Positions 18,266 through 26,937 of a stretch of 64,000 bases of DNA are shown here, piece by piece. Every line of letters starts with the position of its first letter. The first letter of the stretch is position 1. The translations under genes and the position numbers were made by a program. Where the stretch lies: contig JAHEHL010000002.1 in the NCBI GenBank assembly GCA_024644595.1, positions 165,774-229,773 of the forward strand, written 5' to 3'. The DNA comes from Porticoccaceae bacterium (lineage in GTDB: Bacteria; Pseudomonadota; Gammaproteobacteria; Pseudomonadales; Porticoccaceae). The notes beneath the pieces are model-generated. The model did no database searches. It had not been told where the DNA came from and saw only the letters and a program-made list of their open reading frames with translations.

Positions 18266-18402
18266 GCTACACTTCGCCGGGCTGGCGCTCTCTCAACTAT
18301 TGTGCCGCAGATTACCACAATCGGTCGCGGCGACAACCGAACAACGTTACCGCGGGCTATTTTGCTATGCCTTCAACCTACACTGCTCGTTAAAATCCAG
18401 TG

Positions 18403-20304
18403 CTACTTTGCAGAAGCGGTCGAGCGCAATAACCGACCCATTGGCGTTTTCCCTAAATCGCCAGAGAAGGCGTTGTTTTCCCAGGCAGTCTGGCCACCAA
18501 TCATGACAAGTTTAACCACATCGTCTGATCGATTGACCAGTTGTTCATGGCTAAACTCGTCTCGGTAGACACGCTGCACATGCTTATCGGCGTCGTACTC
18601 GGCAAGTGTTTTCGGGTCGACCAGAATCAGATCGGCGATATCACCCTCGTCAATGCTACCACCCTCGACACCAAACACATCGGCGGCATCTTTAGTCAGG
18701 CGCTTGACCATATAGCTCACATCGCTATCACCGCCCTGTGCGGCCAACTGCAGGCTGCGCAAATTCACATCGTAAAAGGCCATATTGGTCAGATGAGCGC
18801 CACTGTCATTAAAACCAGGCAGCAAATTCGGGTGCATCAGTAGCTCGCGAACGGTTTTCATATCGCGGTTAGCGGTGACGGTACTCCAGCTGAGGTCATT
18901 ATCGAAGCTGCGCAACATCTGCAACATAAAGTCACCCTCGTCGGCAATCCATAGAAACTCCGACTCGATCAGATTGCGCTCTTCGTCACTCGGCACGGCG
19001 GGAAGAAAGTCATTTAACTGCCCCGTCTTGAACGCCAAAATACGATCAAATAATTCCTGAAAGGTCATACCCTGCCAGCTGGTTTGCGGACAGCGATCAA
19101 TGGTCATATCGGCAAGCGTACGATTGAAGGCGTAGTCTTCGAGATTAATTTTGCGTTTCAGGCGCGCCAGACTCCAACCCTGCTTGCCCTTCATCCACAT
19201 TGCTTTGAAGGCTTTAGCGTAATCAGGATCATTGAGAATTGCGCGGCGCTCATCGCGGCTCTCGAGGTCAGTTTCATTGAGTCTGCGCAGCTCTGGAATT
19301 TCTTCCGCCAATGGTGTCACCGCACCATCGGACCAAACTTTAAACGGTGCGCCCAGCGCCTGCATGTGAAAGTCGCCACGGATCAGACTCGAGTTTAAAA
19401 TCGACGCAAGCCGTTTGGCCAGTCCTGATATACGCCAGTTGTTGGCAATATCCAGTGCCGCAACAACGGTAGTTCGCAATGGCTTACCATAGAGTCGGCC
19501 ACTGGTTAGCAAAAAGGTTTTTAATGTGCCGATAACGCTGTCTTTAGGCGGCGTGGCCTGCCACACCGCACCCTCTTCTCGCACCACTTGGGCCAGCTGC
19601 TTGATTTCAGGGTATTTGGCAAACTGGGTTGGAATCGTTTTATCACAATGAGGCTGTGCCGCGAGATAGTGAAACGGCAGTGCATCGGTAGAAAAGCCGA
19701 CATAGCCTTCTCTTAGGGCATCGCGCAGAATGCCTTTCATTTTCTGCAGCTCGGCGTCGGTTGGATCTCGACTAATACTCTCATCAAAGCCCATTACATC
19801 GATGCGCAACATTGAATGGGGAAACAAGACCGCGACGTTGGGGCCCAGATTGAGCTTGTCCAGATGGTTTAGATAGTCACGCGGATTATCCCAATCAATA
19901 TTGTCGGCACAGTTGCGCAACACATGCTTGGGAATATTTTCAACACGCGCATAACAGCTAACAATCGGGTCATTGGTGCCGTCACGCTGCGCACCAAAGG
20001 CCAGTCCCAAGCTGCAGTTGGCAATCACAACCGAGGTAGTGCCATGACGAGTCGACTCAGGCAGGCCGGGCGCGATCTCAAGTTCCAGATCGTAGTGAGT
20101 GTGAATATCAAACAAGCCTGGCATCAACCAGAGGCCATCTGCATCAATGACCCGACCGGCAGCCGAGGCATCCAGATTCTGGCCGCGTGCAACTATGCGC
20201 TTGCCGGCGATAGCAACATCTTCAATCACGGCGGGCTGGCCATTATTAAAAACTTTGGCATTTTTGATCAGGGTGTCGATCTGGGGAAGCTGTGTCTGTT
20301 GCAT
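18403..20304 (-). CDS. D-aminoacylase / N-acyl-D-amino-acid deacylase family amidohydrolase
   Basis: The 633-residue protein begins with the small beta-sandwich of the amidohydrolase superfamily (DTLIKNAKVFN...ADGLWLMPG). The metal motif HTH follows (His68 and His70 in FDIHTHYD), with Cys97 in VIANCSLG, the unusual Cys metal ligand of D-aminoacylases. A C-terminal NDSGAHLTNM segment carries the catalytic Asp. It is longer than well-studied D-aminoacylases (about 480-500). It would hydrolyse an amide, or a related bond in a CoA-pathway intermediate or amide precursor; the substrate is unknown. It starts a leftward run behind the PF10118 and thiolase genes. Confidence 0.85.
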   Translation of the reverse strand: MQQTQLPQIDTLIKNAKVFNNGQPAVIEDVAIAGKRIVARGQNLDASAAGRVIDADGLWLMPGLFDIHTHYDLELEIAPGLPESTRHGTTSVVIANCSLGLAFGAQRDGTNDPIVSCYARVENIPKHVLRNCADNIDWDNPRDYLNHLDKLNLGPNVAVLFPHSMLRIDVMGFDESISRDPTDAELQKMKGILRDALREGYVGFSTDALPFHYLAAQPHCDKTIPTQFAKYPEIKQLAQVVREEGAVWQATPPKDSVIGTLKTFLLTSGRLYGKPLRTTVVAALDIANNWRISGLAKRLASILNSSLIRGDFHMQALGAPFKVWSDGAVTPLAEEIPELRRLNETDLESRDERRAILNDPDYAKAFKAMWMKGKQGWSLARLKRKINLEDYAFNRTLADMTIDRCPQTSWQGMTFQELFDRILAFKTGQLNDFLPAVPSDEERNLIESEFLWIADEGDFMLQMLRSFDNDLSWSTVTANRDMKTVRELLMHPNLLPGFNDSGAHLTNMAFYDVNLRSLQLAAQGGDSDVSYMVKRLTKDAADVFGVEGGSIDEGDIADLILVDPKTLAEYDADKHVQRVYRDEFSHEQLVNRSDDVVKLVMIGGQTAWENNAFSGDLGKTPMGRLLRSTASAK

Positions 20305-20398
20305 GGAATCTGTCTCACTCGTTTTTGTTACGGACCGCTCTGTTAGCGCCTTTTAAAGATCACTGATATCACTCGCCGCCAAGCGCATAGTTGCACGC

Positions 20399-21226
20399 TT
20401 ATTGCTGCTGCAATTCCCACTGCGTAATCAAGTCGCTGGTGTCCTGCTGCCAGGGATGAAAATCTTCCCGGAAAAAGGCGCGATAAGAAGCCAGCGTGCC
20501 ACGCAGAAACCCTTGCCTGCCAAACAAGAAACGAACACCTGAAAACCAAACTTTGGGGCTCCATAGCTTGCCGTCTTTTTTCAAAATATGCCGCACACCA
20601 TGCAGAATATCCCACGCCAACAGCACGGTGCTGCGACGCATCGCAGCACGGCGCATTTTCTCTGTACCACCAATCGCGCGATAAACGTCGAAGGCTACGG
20701 CTTTATGCTCCATTTCCTCTACTGCATGCCACTGCCACAGTGCCACCATGGCCGGATCAGCGTCAGCAAATAGCCCGTGATCGCCCAAGGCTTTCTCGGC
20801 CAAGACGGCCGTTAAATGTTCTACAGCAACGGTACCGGCCAGCTGCTCGCGAGCGGGAACATTCTTTTTCACCCATGCCATACGCCGGCGCAGGGGCGCT
20901 TCAAGTTGTTCAAGATCGTAGCCGCGCTGAGCACAGAGCAATTCGTTATAGCGATTGTGCTCACGCAGATGCACCGCTTCCTGGCTGAAGAAGTGCCGCA
21001 TATCCGCCTGTAGTTTCGGGTCGCTGATACGCTCGCGATAGTGACGCACCGAGTTGATAAAAAACTGCTCACCGAGGGGGAAGGTGATCGACATGGCGTT
21101 AAACCACGCCGTGGCGAAGACATCGTTTTTCATCCAATCGCGCTTCAGTGCCTCGGCCAGATCGTGCTGCCGATTGCGCGGCTGAATCGCGACGCTATCC
21201 GGTGTGTGTGACTGTGCTGTGTTCAT
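20399..21226 (-). CDS. Putative metal-dependent hydrolase (PF10118 / COG3687)
   Basis: This 275-residue, mostly helical protein carries two ExxH-type motifs, FFSQEAVHLREH (about 90) and HAVEEMEHKAVAF (about 168). These are typical of PF10118 and suggestive of a ferritin-like di-metal site. A typical N-terminal FNAMSITFPLGEQFFINSVR segment is also present. The family is called a predicted hydrolase, but its reaction has not been established to my knowledge, and oxygenase activity is also conceivable for such a metal site. It lies between the thiolase and amidohydrolase genes on one strand, so co-transcription is likely. Confidence 0.8.
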   Translation of the reverse strand: MNTAQSHTPDSVAIQPRNRQHDLAEALKRDWMKNDVFATAWFNAMSITFPLGEQFFINSVRHYRERISDPKLQADMRHFFSQEAVHLREHNRYNELLCAQRGYDLEQLEAPLRRRMAWVKKNVPAREQLAGTVAVEHLTAVLAEKALGDHGLFADADPAMVALWQWHAVEEMEHKAVAFDVYRAIGGTEKMRRAAMRRSTVLLAWDILHGVRHILKKDGKLWSPKVWFSGVRFLFGRQGFLRGTLASYRAFFREDFHPWQQDTSDLITQWELQQQ

Positions 21227-21259
21227 CAGCTCCCCCCATTTTCAATCAGATATGGCTGC

Positions 21260-22495
21260 TTATATTCGTTCAATAATTATCGCAGGTGCCATGCCACCAC
21301 CCGCACACATGGTAATCAACCCGCGCCGAAGATTGCGGCGCTCAAGTTCGTCGAGCATGGTGCCAATCAGGACGGCACCGGTAGCCCCGATAGGGTGGCC
21401 CAGCGCCATTGCGCCGCCATTGACATTAACCCTGTCGCGATCCAGCTCTAGGTCGCGGATAAATTTTTCTGCTACTACGGCAAAGGCTTCGTTTATTTCC
21501 CAAAGATCAATATCGTCTTTGGTTAACCCGGCTCGTGCCAGCACACGCTTGGCAGCAGGCACAGGGGCATTAAGCATCAGTGACGGACAGTCTCCCATAT
21601 TGCAGTAGGCAACCACTTTGGCACGGGGTTTCCAACCCTGTTTGGTGGCATAATCCGGCGAGGCCATCAGCAATGCCGCCGCGCCATCGACGACACCTGA
21701 GGAGTTGCCGGCGTGGTGCACATGGCTTATCTCAACCTCGGGATATTTTACGGCCATCAATTTAGCGTACGTGGTGCCCTTTTCGTCTAGCGGCACATGA
21801 GCCAATTTTGCAAATGAAGGGTTGAGTTCGCCGAGACTTTCCAATGTGGTGGAGGGGCGCGGGAACTCGTCTTTATCGAGGGCCAGCGTGCCATCGTCGT
21901 GATAGACCGGAACCAGACTCTTATCAAAATACCCGTTTTCAATTGCATGGGCCGCACGCTGCTGACTAACCACCGCCAACTGATCGAGGTCCTGTCTGGA
22001 AATACCTTCAATGGTTGCGATAGTGTCGGCGCAGATGCCCTGATGGGATTGCCCATACATTTCACGCAAGTGCTCGTTGCCAGAGTCAACAAAAGCGCCC
22101 ATTTCCTGGCTCACACGTCCGTAGCCAGACATCATTTCGCAACCGCCGGCAATCACCAGATCTTCCATGCCCGACATAATCGAGGCCGCCGCCATATTGG
22201 CGGTGGTAATGCCTGAGCCACAGAAGCGATCCAGAGTGACGCCGCTGGAGGTCACGTCATAGCCGGCATCCAGTGCCGACATCCGTCCCATATCATTGCC
22301 GTTTTGACCACGCTGAACATTGCAGCCCCAGATGACATCTGCCACATCAGCGGTATTGAGATTATTGCGCTCGGCCAGAGCCTTGAGCACAGTCGCACCC
22401 AAGCGCTGCGGGTGAATCTCTGTCAGGGCCCCTTTACCCGGTTTGCCAATACCACGAGGTGTACGGCAGGCATCAATAATCCACGCTTCAGTCAT
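21260..22495 (-). CDS. Acetyl-CoA C-acyltransferase (thiolase)
   Basis: The 411-residue protein has the full thiolase active site: nucleophile Cys92 in DRFCGSGITT, the NEAFA motif (about 330), GGAMALGHPIGATG with the catalytic His, and Cys397 in CAGGGMAPA. It would cleave a 3-oxoacyl-CoA with free CoA, releasing acetyl-CoA. It leads the leftward thiolase-PF10118-amidohydrolase group. In this cluster it probably performs one of the last steps after CoA activation by the PaaK-like ligase. AAAGGAC lies upstream of the start. Confidence 0.92.
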   Translation of the reverse strand: MTEAWIIDACRTPRGIGKPGKGALTEIHPQRLGATVLKALAERNNLNTADVADVIWGCNVQRGQNGNDMGRMSALDAGYDVTSSGVTLDRFCGSGITTANMAAASIMSGMEDLVIAGGCEMMSGYGRVSQEMGAFVDSGNEHLREMYGQSHQGICADTIATIEGISRQDLDQLAVVSQQRAAHAIENGYFDKSLVPVYHDDGTLALDKDEFPRPSTTLESLGELNPSFAKLAHVPLDEKGTTYAKLMAVKYPEVEISHVHHAGNSSGVVDGAAALLMASPDYATKQGWKPRAKVVAYCNMGDCPSLMLNAPVPAAKRVLARAGLTKDDIDLWEINEAFAVVAEKFIRDLELDRDRVNVNGGAMALGHPIGATGAVLIGTMLDELERRNLRRGLITMCAGGGMAPAIIIERI

Positions 22496-22799
22496 CGCAT
22501 TTTGTCCTTTAAGAAAGTACTTACAGATTTAGAAAACCCCTCTGCAGAGAGGTGTATTTTTATTTTATGATCGATCTAGAGTATGCGCCGACCCGACCCT
22601 ATGCAAGCTTTGTTGTGACCCACCGTCCAGCCCATCCAGCGCTGACCAACGTCGATCTTTAGCGTTCTGGTAACGCGTTAACGTCAGCATAAGATGGTTG
22701 CATCTGCCAGAACGACAAATTATTGTATTGGCATTATGTCTGTCAATTTATTATTGCCAGGCTACCAACAAATGTTTGCCCGCCAATTGAGAGCGTAAA
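22496..22799. other. Divergent intergenic region with a long-spaced inverted repeat
   Basis: This is the 304-bp region between the thiolase (left) and dehalogenase-like (right) genes. CGTTCTGG at 22663-22670 is repeated inverted as CCAGAACG at 22707-22714, 36 bp apart, 90-140 bp before the dehalogenase start. It could be a looping operator or chance. No copy of the TTTCG-N5-CGAAA element is seen here. Confidence 0.4.
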
Positions 22800-23909
22800 A
22801 TGAAGATACTCAGAACCCCCGACCACTGTTTTGCCAATATTCCGGGCTACCCGTTCGACCCCCATTACACAGTGATTAAAACTGACGATGGCAGCGATCT
22901 CAGAATTCATCATATTGATGAAGGCCCAAAGGATGGACCGGTTATTCTCTGCATGCATGGCCAGCCGGTTTGGAGCTATCTTTACGCGCGGATGATTCCA
23001 TTCTTGGTCAAGGCTGGCATCCGTGTCATTGCGCCCGACTTACCTGGCTACGGTAAATCTGACAAACCAGCTGCACGTGAGGATTACAGTTATCAGAACC
23101 AGGTAGACTGGATGAGTCAGTGGTTGGTGCAAAACGATTTTAGACATCTGACCTTTTTTGGTCAGGACTGGGGCGGATTAATTGGTTTGCGCATGATTGC
23201 CGATAACGGTGATCGTTTTGATCGCGTGGCAATTGGCAATACCGGGTTGCCCTACAATCCAGATGTGCCCGAGACTGTTGTAGATGATGTTATAGCCTTC
23301 CGTAATAGCCCTCAAAAATTGACACTGTTTTCGATGATGCGTGAAGTCAAAAAAATGAATGGCTTGGGCAGTAAAGGTGGTAGTGATTCAAATGAACAGT
23401 ATGCCAGCGTGAAACAGTTTGCCCACTGGCAAAAATATACCTGGCAAACCCGCGATGTGCCCGCCGGTATTATTGCTTCATCACAAATGGAAAAACGCAA
23501 CCCACTAGCCATGGCGCTGGAACTGCTGATGGGCGCGATAGGTCTGCGCAACATTTCGCCCTTTCGCACTGAGCTGTCAAAAATCTATGAAGCGCCTTTC
23601 CCGAGCCCGGATTACAAAATGGCCGTGCGCGCGATGCCGACGCAGGTTCCGTCAATGCCGGACCAGTCGCTGCAGGCTCAGAAAAAAGCCTGGGACTTCT
23701 TTGAACAGTTTGAAAAACCGTTTTTGTGTATCGGTGCCGGTAATGATCCGATCACCAATGGTTTTGAAAAGCTCTGGTTGGCCAAGGTGCCTGGCACCAA
23801 AAATCAACCTCACACTATGATTGGCGGCGGTCACTTTTTTCAATGGTCACAGGCAGAGAAACTGTCGAGCCTGCTGGCGGACTTCATTAAACAAAATAGT
23901 GCAGCGTGA
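22800..23909 (+). CDS. Haloalkane-dehalogenase-like alpha/beta hydrolase (subfamily HLD-I)
   Basis: The 369-residue protein aligns by eye with DhlA over its whole length. It begins RTPDHCFANIPGYPFDP and has an oxyanion loop HGQPVWSYLY. The nucleophile elbow GQDWGG has Asp123 and the halide-binding Trp124. A cap region has FAHWQKYTW, placing a Trp where DhlA has its second halide-binding Trp. The acid is Asp316 in GAGNDPITNG and the base His345 in GGGHFFQW. It is about 60 residues longer than DhlA, mostly in the cap. It would split carbon-halogen bonds by hydrolysis. An epoxide-hydrolase-type reaction is less likely, because the usual cap tyrosines are not evident. GAGAG precedes the ATG. Confidence 0.78.
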   Translation: MKILRTPDHCFANIPGYPFDPHYTVIKTDDGSDLRIHHIDEGPKDGPVILCMHGQPVWSYLYARMIPFLVKAGIRVIAPDLPGYGKSDKPAAREDYSYQNQVDWMSQWLVQNDFRHLTFFGQDWGGLIGLRMIADNGDRFDRVAIGNTGLPYNPDVPETVVDDVIAFRNSPQKLTLFSMMREVKKMNGLGSKGGSDSNEQYASVKQFAHWQKYTWQTRDVPAGIIASSQMEKRNPLAMALELLMGAIGLRNISPFRTELSKIYEAPFPSPDYKMAVRAMPTQVPSMPDQSLQAQKKAWDFFEQFEKPFLCIGAGNDPITNGFEKLWLAKVPGTKNQPHTMIGGGHFFQWSQAEKLSSLLADFIKQNSAA

Positions 23910-24838
23910 AAACCAATAAGGAGATACGCGTGGAGCATTCCATCGATACGCCTTTTACCAGACCGCGGCAGTGGCAACAGCGCGGCGAACTGATAAATCT
24001 GCTCGGTCATTCACTGTTTGTGGTCGATGAAAAACCTGCCTCCAGCGCAACAGAACGCCCAACGGTTTTGATGATTCATGGCTTCCCGACCTCAAGCTGG
24101 GACTGGCAGCCAATCTGGGAGACTCTATCTGACAAGTACCGTTTGATTGCGGTCGATATGCTGGGGTTTGGTTTTTCCGATAAACCGGATAATAAACTCT
24201 ACTCAATCCACCTCCAGGCCGATCTGGTTGAAGCCCTGATCGAGGCGAGGCAATTAAAACAGTTTCATGTGCTGGCCCATGACTATGGCGATACGGTAGC
24301 TCAGGAATTACTGGCACGACAGCTCGAGGGCAGTGGTTCCGGTGAGTGGCTCTCATGCTGCTTTTTGAATGGTGGACTATTTCCGGAAACTCACCATGCA
24401 CTGTTAACTCAAAAGCTGCTGTTGAGTCCAATTGGCTGGTTACTCAACAAGTTGTCAGGCTTCAGTCAATTTCGGCGCAATTTCAGCGCTGTTTTTGGCC
24501 CTGAGAGCAAGCCAACACAAGAGGATTTAAACGACTTTTGGTGGCTGATTAATATTAATAATGGCAAGCACCTGTTCCACAATCTGATCACTTATATGCG
24601 CGACCGCATTGAGCACCGCGAGCGCTGGGTCTCTGCCCTGCAAGCGTCAACTGTTCCTCTGGCTTTGATCAATGGCTCGGTCGACCCGATCTCAGGTGCT
24701 CATATGGTGGCGCGCTATCAAGACCTCAACTGCCGACTTGATTACCTCGCAGAGTTAGCGGAGATTGGCCACTACCCGCAAGTGGAATCTCCTGACCAGG
24801 TAGCACAGCACTACCAACGGTTTTTGGCCTCTCTGTAA
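23906..24838 (+). CDS. Asp-nucleophile alpha/beta hydrolase (MEST / epoxide-hydrolase-like)
   Basis: The start overlaps the previous stop (ATGA), which indicates translational coupling. The 310-residue protein has HGFPTSSWDWQ (oxyanion hole), AHDYGDTVAQELLAR with Asp126 as nucleophile, an acid in INGSVDPISG and His289 in EIGHYPQVE. The HDYGD elbow matches the MEST/PEG1 branch of the epoxide-hydrolase and dehalogenase-like superfamily. An Asp nucleophile excludes ordinary esterase chemistry and points to epoxide, halide or similar alkyl-enzyme chemistry. It is probably a partner enzyme of the dehalogenase-like gene just upstream. Confidence 0.78.
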   Translation: MKTNKEIRVEHSIDTPFTRPRQWQQRGELINLLGHSLFVVDEKPASSATERPTVLMIHGFPTSSWDWQPIWETLSDKYRLIAVDMLGFGFSDKPDNKLYSIHLQADLVEALIEARQLKQFHVLAHDYGDTVAQELLARQLEGSGSGEWLSCCFLNGGLFPETHHALLTQKLLLSPIGWLLNKLSGFSQFRRNFSAVFGPESKPTQEDLNDFWWLININNGKHLFHNLITYMRDRIEHRERWVSALQASTVPLALINGSVDPISGAHMVARYQDLNCRLDYLAELAEIGHYPQVESPDQVAQHYQRFLASL

Positions 24839-24866
24839 ACTGGCTACAGCTAGCAGGCCTGGCCTT

Positions 24867-26729
24867 CTACTGCTGTGAGTAGTAGATATTTTTCACATAG
24901 ATGTGCTTATTTTCCGCAGGCGTTGGACTCATCAACGACAGAATGCCCGTCACATCGGTCATGTCAGCGCCGCTATTAATATCCGCCAGAGGAATACTGT
25001 AATGGGTCCATTCGTCGGTCAACTGATTCTCTAGCCCCGGCCCAAACGAAGCGAAATTATTGACCTGATTACCCTCAAGATAACGTCCGGTCTGAAACCC
25101 TATTTTCATCTCAGTGCCTTCGTCGCCACGAAGATCAAAGTGCAGGAAACCGGATTTAAATTGACTGAGATTCTCACCGCGATCAGCCTGAAACTCAAGA
25201 CTGGAGCCCCACCAGTCACTGGCTCTGGTCACGACCTTTATCACACCCTGAGGTGACATCTCGATGCTGGCTGTTCCCTCCCAGGGTACCAATTTCAGTG
25301 CCGCACTGGGGTAGGTCAGATCATTATTTGTCTCGGGCTGCAGGGTCTCATGCACGACAACATATTTACTCGCGGTGACCGCTTCACCGACAGTCGCATC
25401 GGAATTGACCGTGCTGATCTTGCGTATTGCCATCTGGCTTTTAAACGGAGGCTTGTGCACATCAGCCATCAATGCGACTCGGTCGCCAGCATAACTTTTC
25501 ACCAGCGGCTTGCCGTTCCGGGTCAGCCCTTCAAACTGGCCATTGTCAAATCGATCCCAGAGCGCGAGTTTGACCTCGTTGTTAAGCCTGATCATGCCAA
25601 AATGGTTCTCTGAGCCCGCTGCATCGCCGGAGTCTTTCCAGATCTCGTCAAAGGCTTCGAAATAAAACAAAGAGATACCGGCCGCATCAGTCCACTCACG
25701 CATATAGCGATAGAACAGCATCTGTTTGTATTCATCGGCTGCTTTGGAACCTTTAACACCGTAGGCCGCCGCATCGGTAGATGCCCAGCCAGTCTCGCCA
25801 ATATGCATTGGCTTATCGATTCCCAGCTCAGCGAGGTAATCGGCAACCCCCTGATATTGCGAGACTGCATACTCCACAGCGCGACGCATTGTCGCTTCGG
25901 TCATCTGTTCTTTTGAGAGCATTTCTTCTTCGGGCAGAACACCCCAGAACGCCTGATTGTAGAACGAGTCATGGAAGGGGTAAGTATGCAGCGAGATATA
26001 GTCGACAGCATTAATCAGCGCAACCAGATCGTCGGTGTGATAGAGCGTTGCACCACCGCCCCAGGATTCATAGTTGTCGGAGCTAGTAATCCAGATACCG
26101 GCCGGTAACTCACCCTTCGCCTTCAGCTCCTGCAGATGGTTGACCCACTTGAGAATGGTCTTGGGGTAGACGAAATAATTGACCGCCCACTGCACCATTG
26201 CTTCGTTGCCTACCGCAATCACTTTAACAATATCCGGGTACTGGTTAGCCAGCGCCACGGCAGTGTCGATTTCCATACCATTTTTTACTTCGTCACCGCG
26301 ACTGTGGTCTGTGCCGCCAATCATGGCTTTTTCTTCCTCACTCCAGTAACCGCCATTCCAGGAGTTGTGTGCTTCAATCCAGGCGCCAAGCATCACATAC
26401 ATTTCGAAAGACGGATCGGCCTGTTTCAGCTCGCTGATCACTTCAAGCAGCAACCGCGCCTGGGGAAATTGCGAGGTATTGTAGGTCCGCAACACTTTGA
26501 TACCCATGGCGGAAAGAATTTTCATATCTTCGGCCAGCTGCGCCTTGGTCGGCGCGATGTCTCGGGTTTTCTCACGATAACCGCCGTAGGAAACTGCCGG
26601 GTAATCGGCATTGCCGAGAATATCAGCAGCCGATGGGCCATTCGAATTGGCAGCATCTGTCGCGTTATCACAGGCGGCTGCAAAGATAACAAGAAGCGCT
26701 GGAATGAAAAGTCTGAGTAATTTAATCAC
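24867..26729 (-). CDS. GH17-like beta-1,3-glucanase lipoprotein with C-terminal carbohydrate-binding-like domain
   Basis: I place the start at the GTG at 26729, giving a compact lipoprotein signal (MIKLLRLFIPALLVIFAAAC). A TTG at 26753 would add eight residues. The mature protein starts C-D-N, and Asp at +2 is the Lol-avoidance signal in E. coli, so an inner-membrane periplasmic anchor is possible. The GH17 (beta/alpha)8 domain (about 45-395) has the acid/base Glu in VIAVGNEAMVQW and the nucleophile Glu in MHIGETGWAS. A beta-sandwich at about 460-620 resembles ExoP-type or CBM-like domains. It would trim beta-1,3-glucan oligosaccharides in the periplasm. Confidence 0.82.
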   Translation of the reverse strand: MIKLLRLFIPALLVIFAAACDNATDAANSNGPSAADILGNADYPAVSYGGYREKTRDIAPTKAQLAEDMKILSAMGIKVLRTYNTSQFPQARLLLEVISELKQADPSFEMYVMLGAWIEAHNSWNGGYWSEEEKAMIGGTDHSRGDEVKNGMEIDTAVALANQYPDIVKVIAVGNEAMVQWAVNYFVYPKTILKWVNHLQELKAKGELPAGIWITSSDNYESWGGGATLYHTDDLVALINAVDYISLHTYPFHDSFYNQAFWGVLPEEEMLSKEQMTEATMRRAVEYAVSQYQGVADYLAELGIDKPMHIGETGWASTDAAAYGVKGSKAADEYKQMLFYRYMREWTDAAGISLFYFEAFDEIWKDSGDAAGSENHFGMIRLNNEVKLALWDRFDNGQFEGLTRNGKPLVKSYAGDRVALMADVHKPPFKSQMAIRKISTVNSDATVGEAVTASKYVVVHETLQPETNNDLTYPSAALKLVPWEGTASIEMSPQGVIKVVTRASDWWGSSLEFQADRGENLSQFKSGFLHFDLRGDEGTEMKIGFQTGRYLEGNQVNNFASFGPGLENQLTDEWTHYSIPLADINSGADMTDVTGILSLMSPTPAENKHIYVKNIYYSQQ

Positions 26730-26829
26730 GGCGTTGTTTAACCTTTGTCGCAAACATCGATTTGATGGGATTTAGCGGCAGATTATAGGCATTTTGGGTG
26801 TTAATCGGGCACTTCCACGGGATTAGAAA

Positions 26830-26859
26830 CGACGAACACCCTTTATTTAGGCGACGAAC
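26830..26859. promoter_or_regulatory. Direct repeat in the divergent promoter of the glucan locus
   Basis: CGACGAAC occurs at 26830-26837 and 26852-26859, 22 bp apart (two helical turns), between the divergent GH17 lipoprotein and clan GH-A hydrolase genes. A loose inverted repeat GGGTGTT/AACACCC (26796-26802 and 26835-26841) overlaps it. No dedicated regulator gene lies in this locus, so the binding protein is unknown. Confidence 0.35.
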
Positions 26860-26937
26860 GGGGCCTGAAACAGGGTTTGATTGGTTAGACTCTCTGCCAT
26901 CGGTTATCGGAAAAATAGCAAACCACAGGAATCCACC

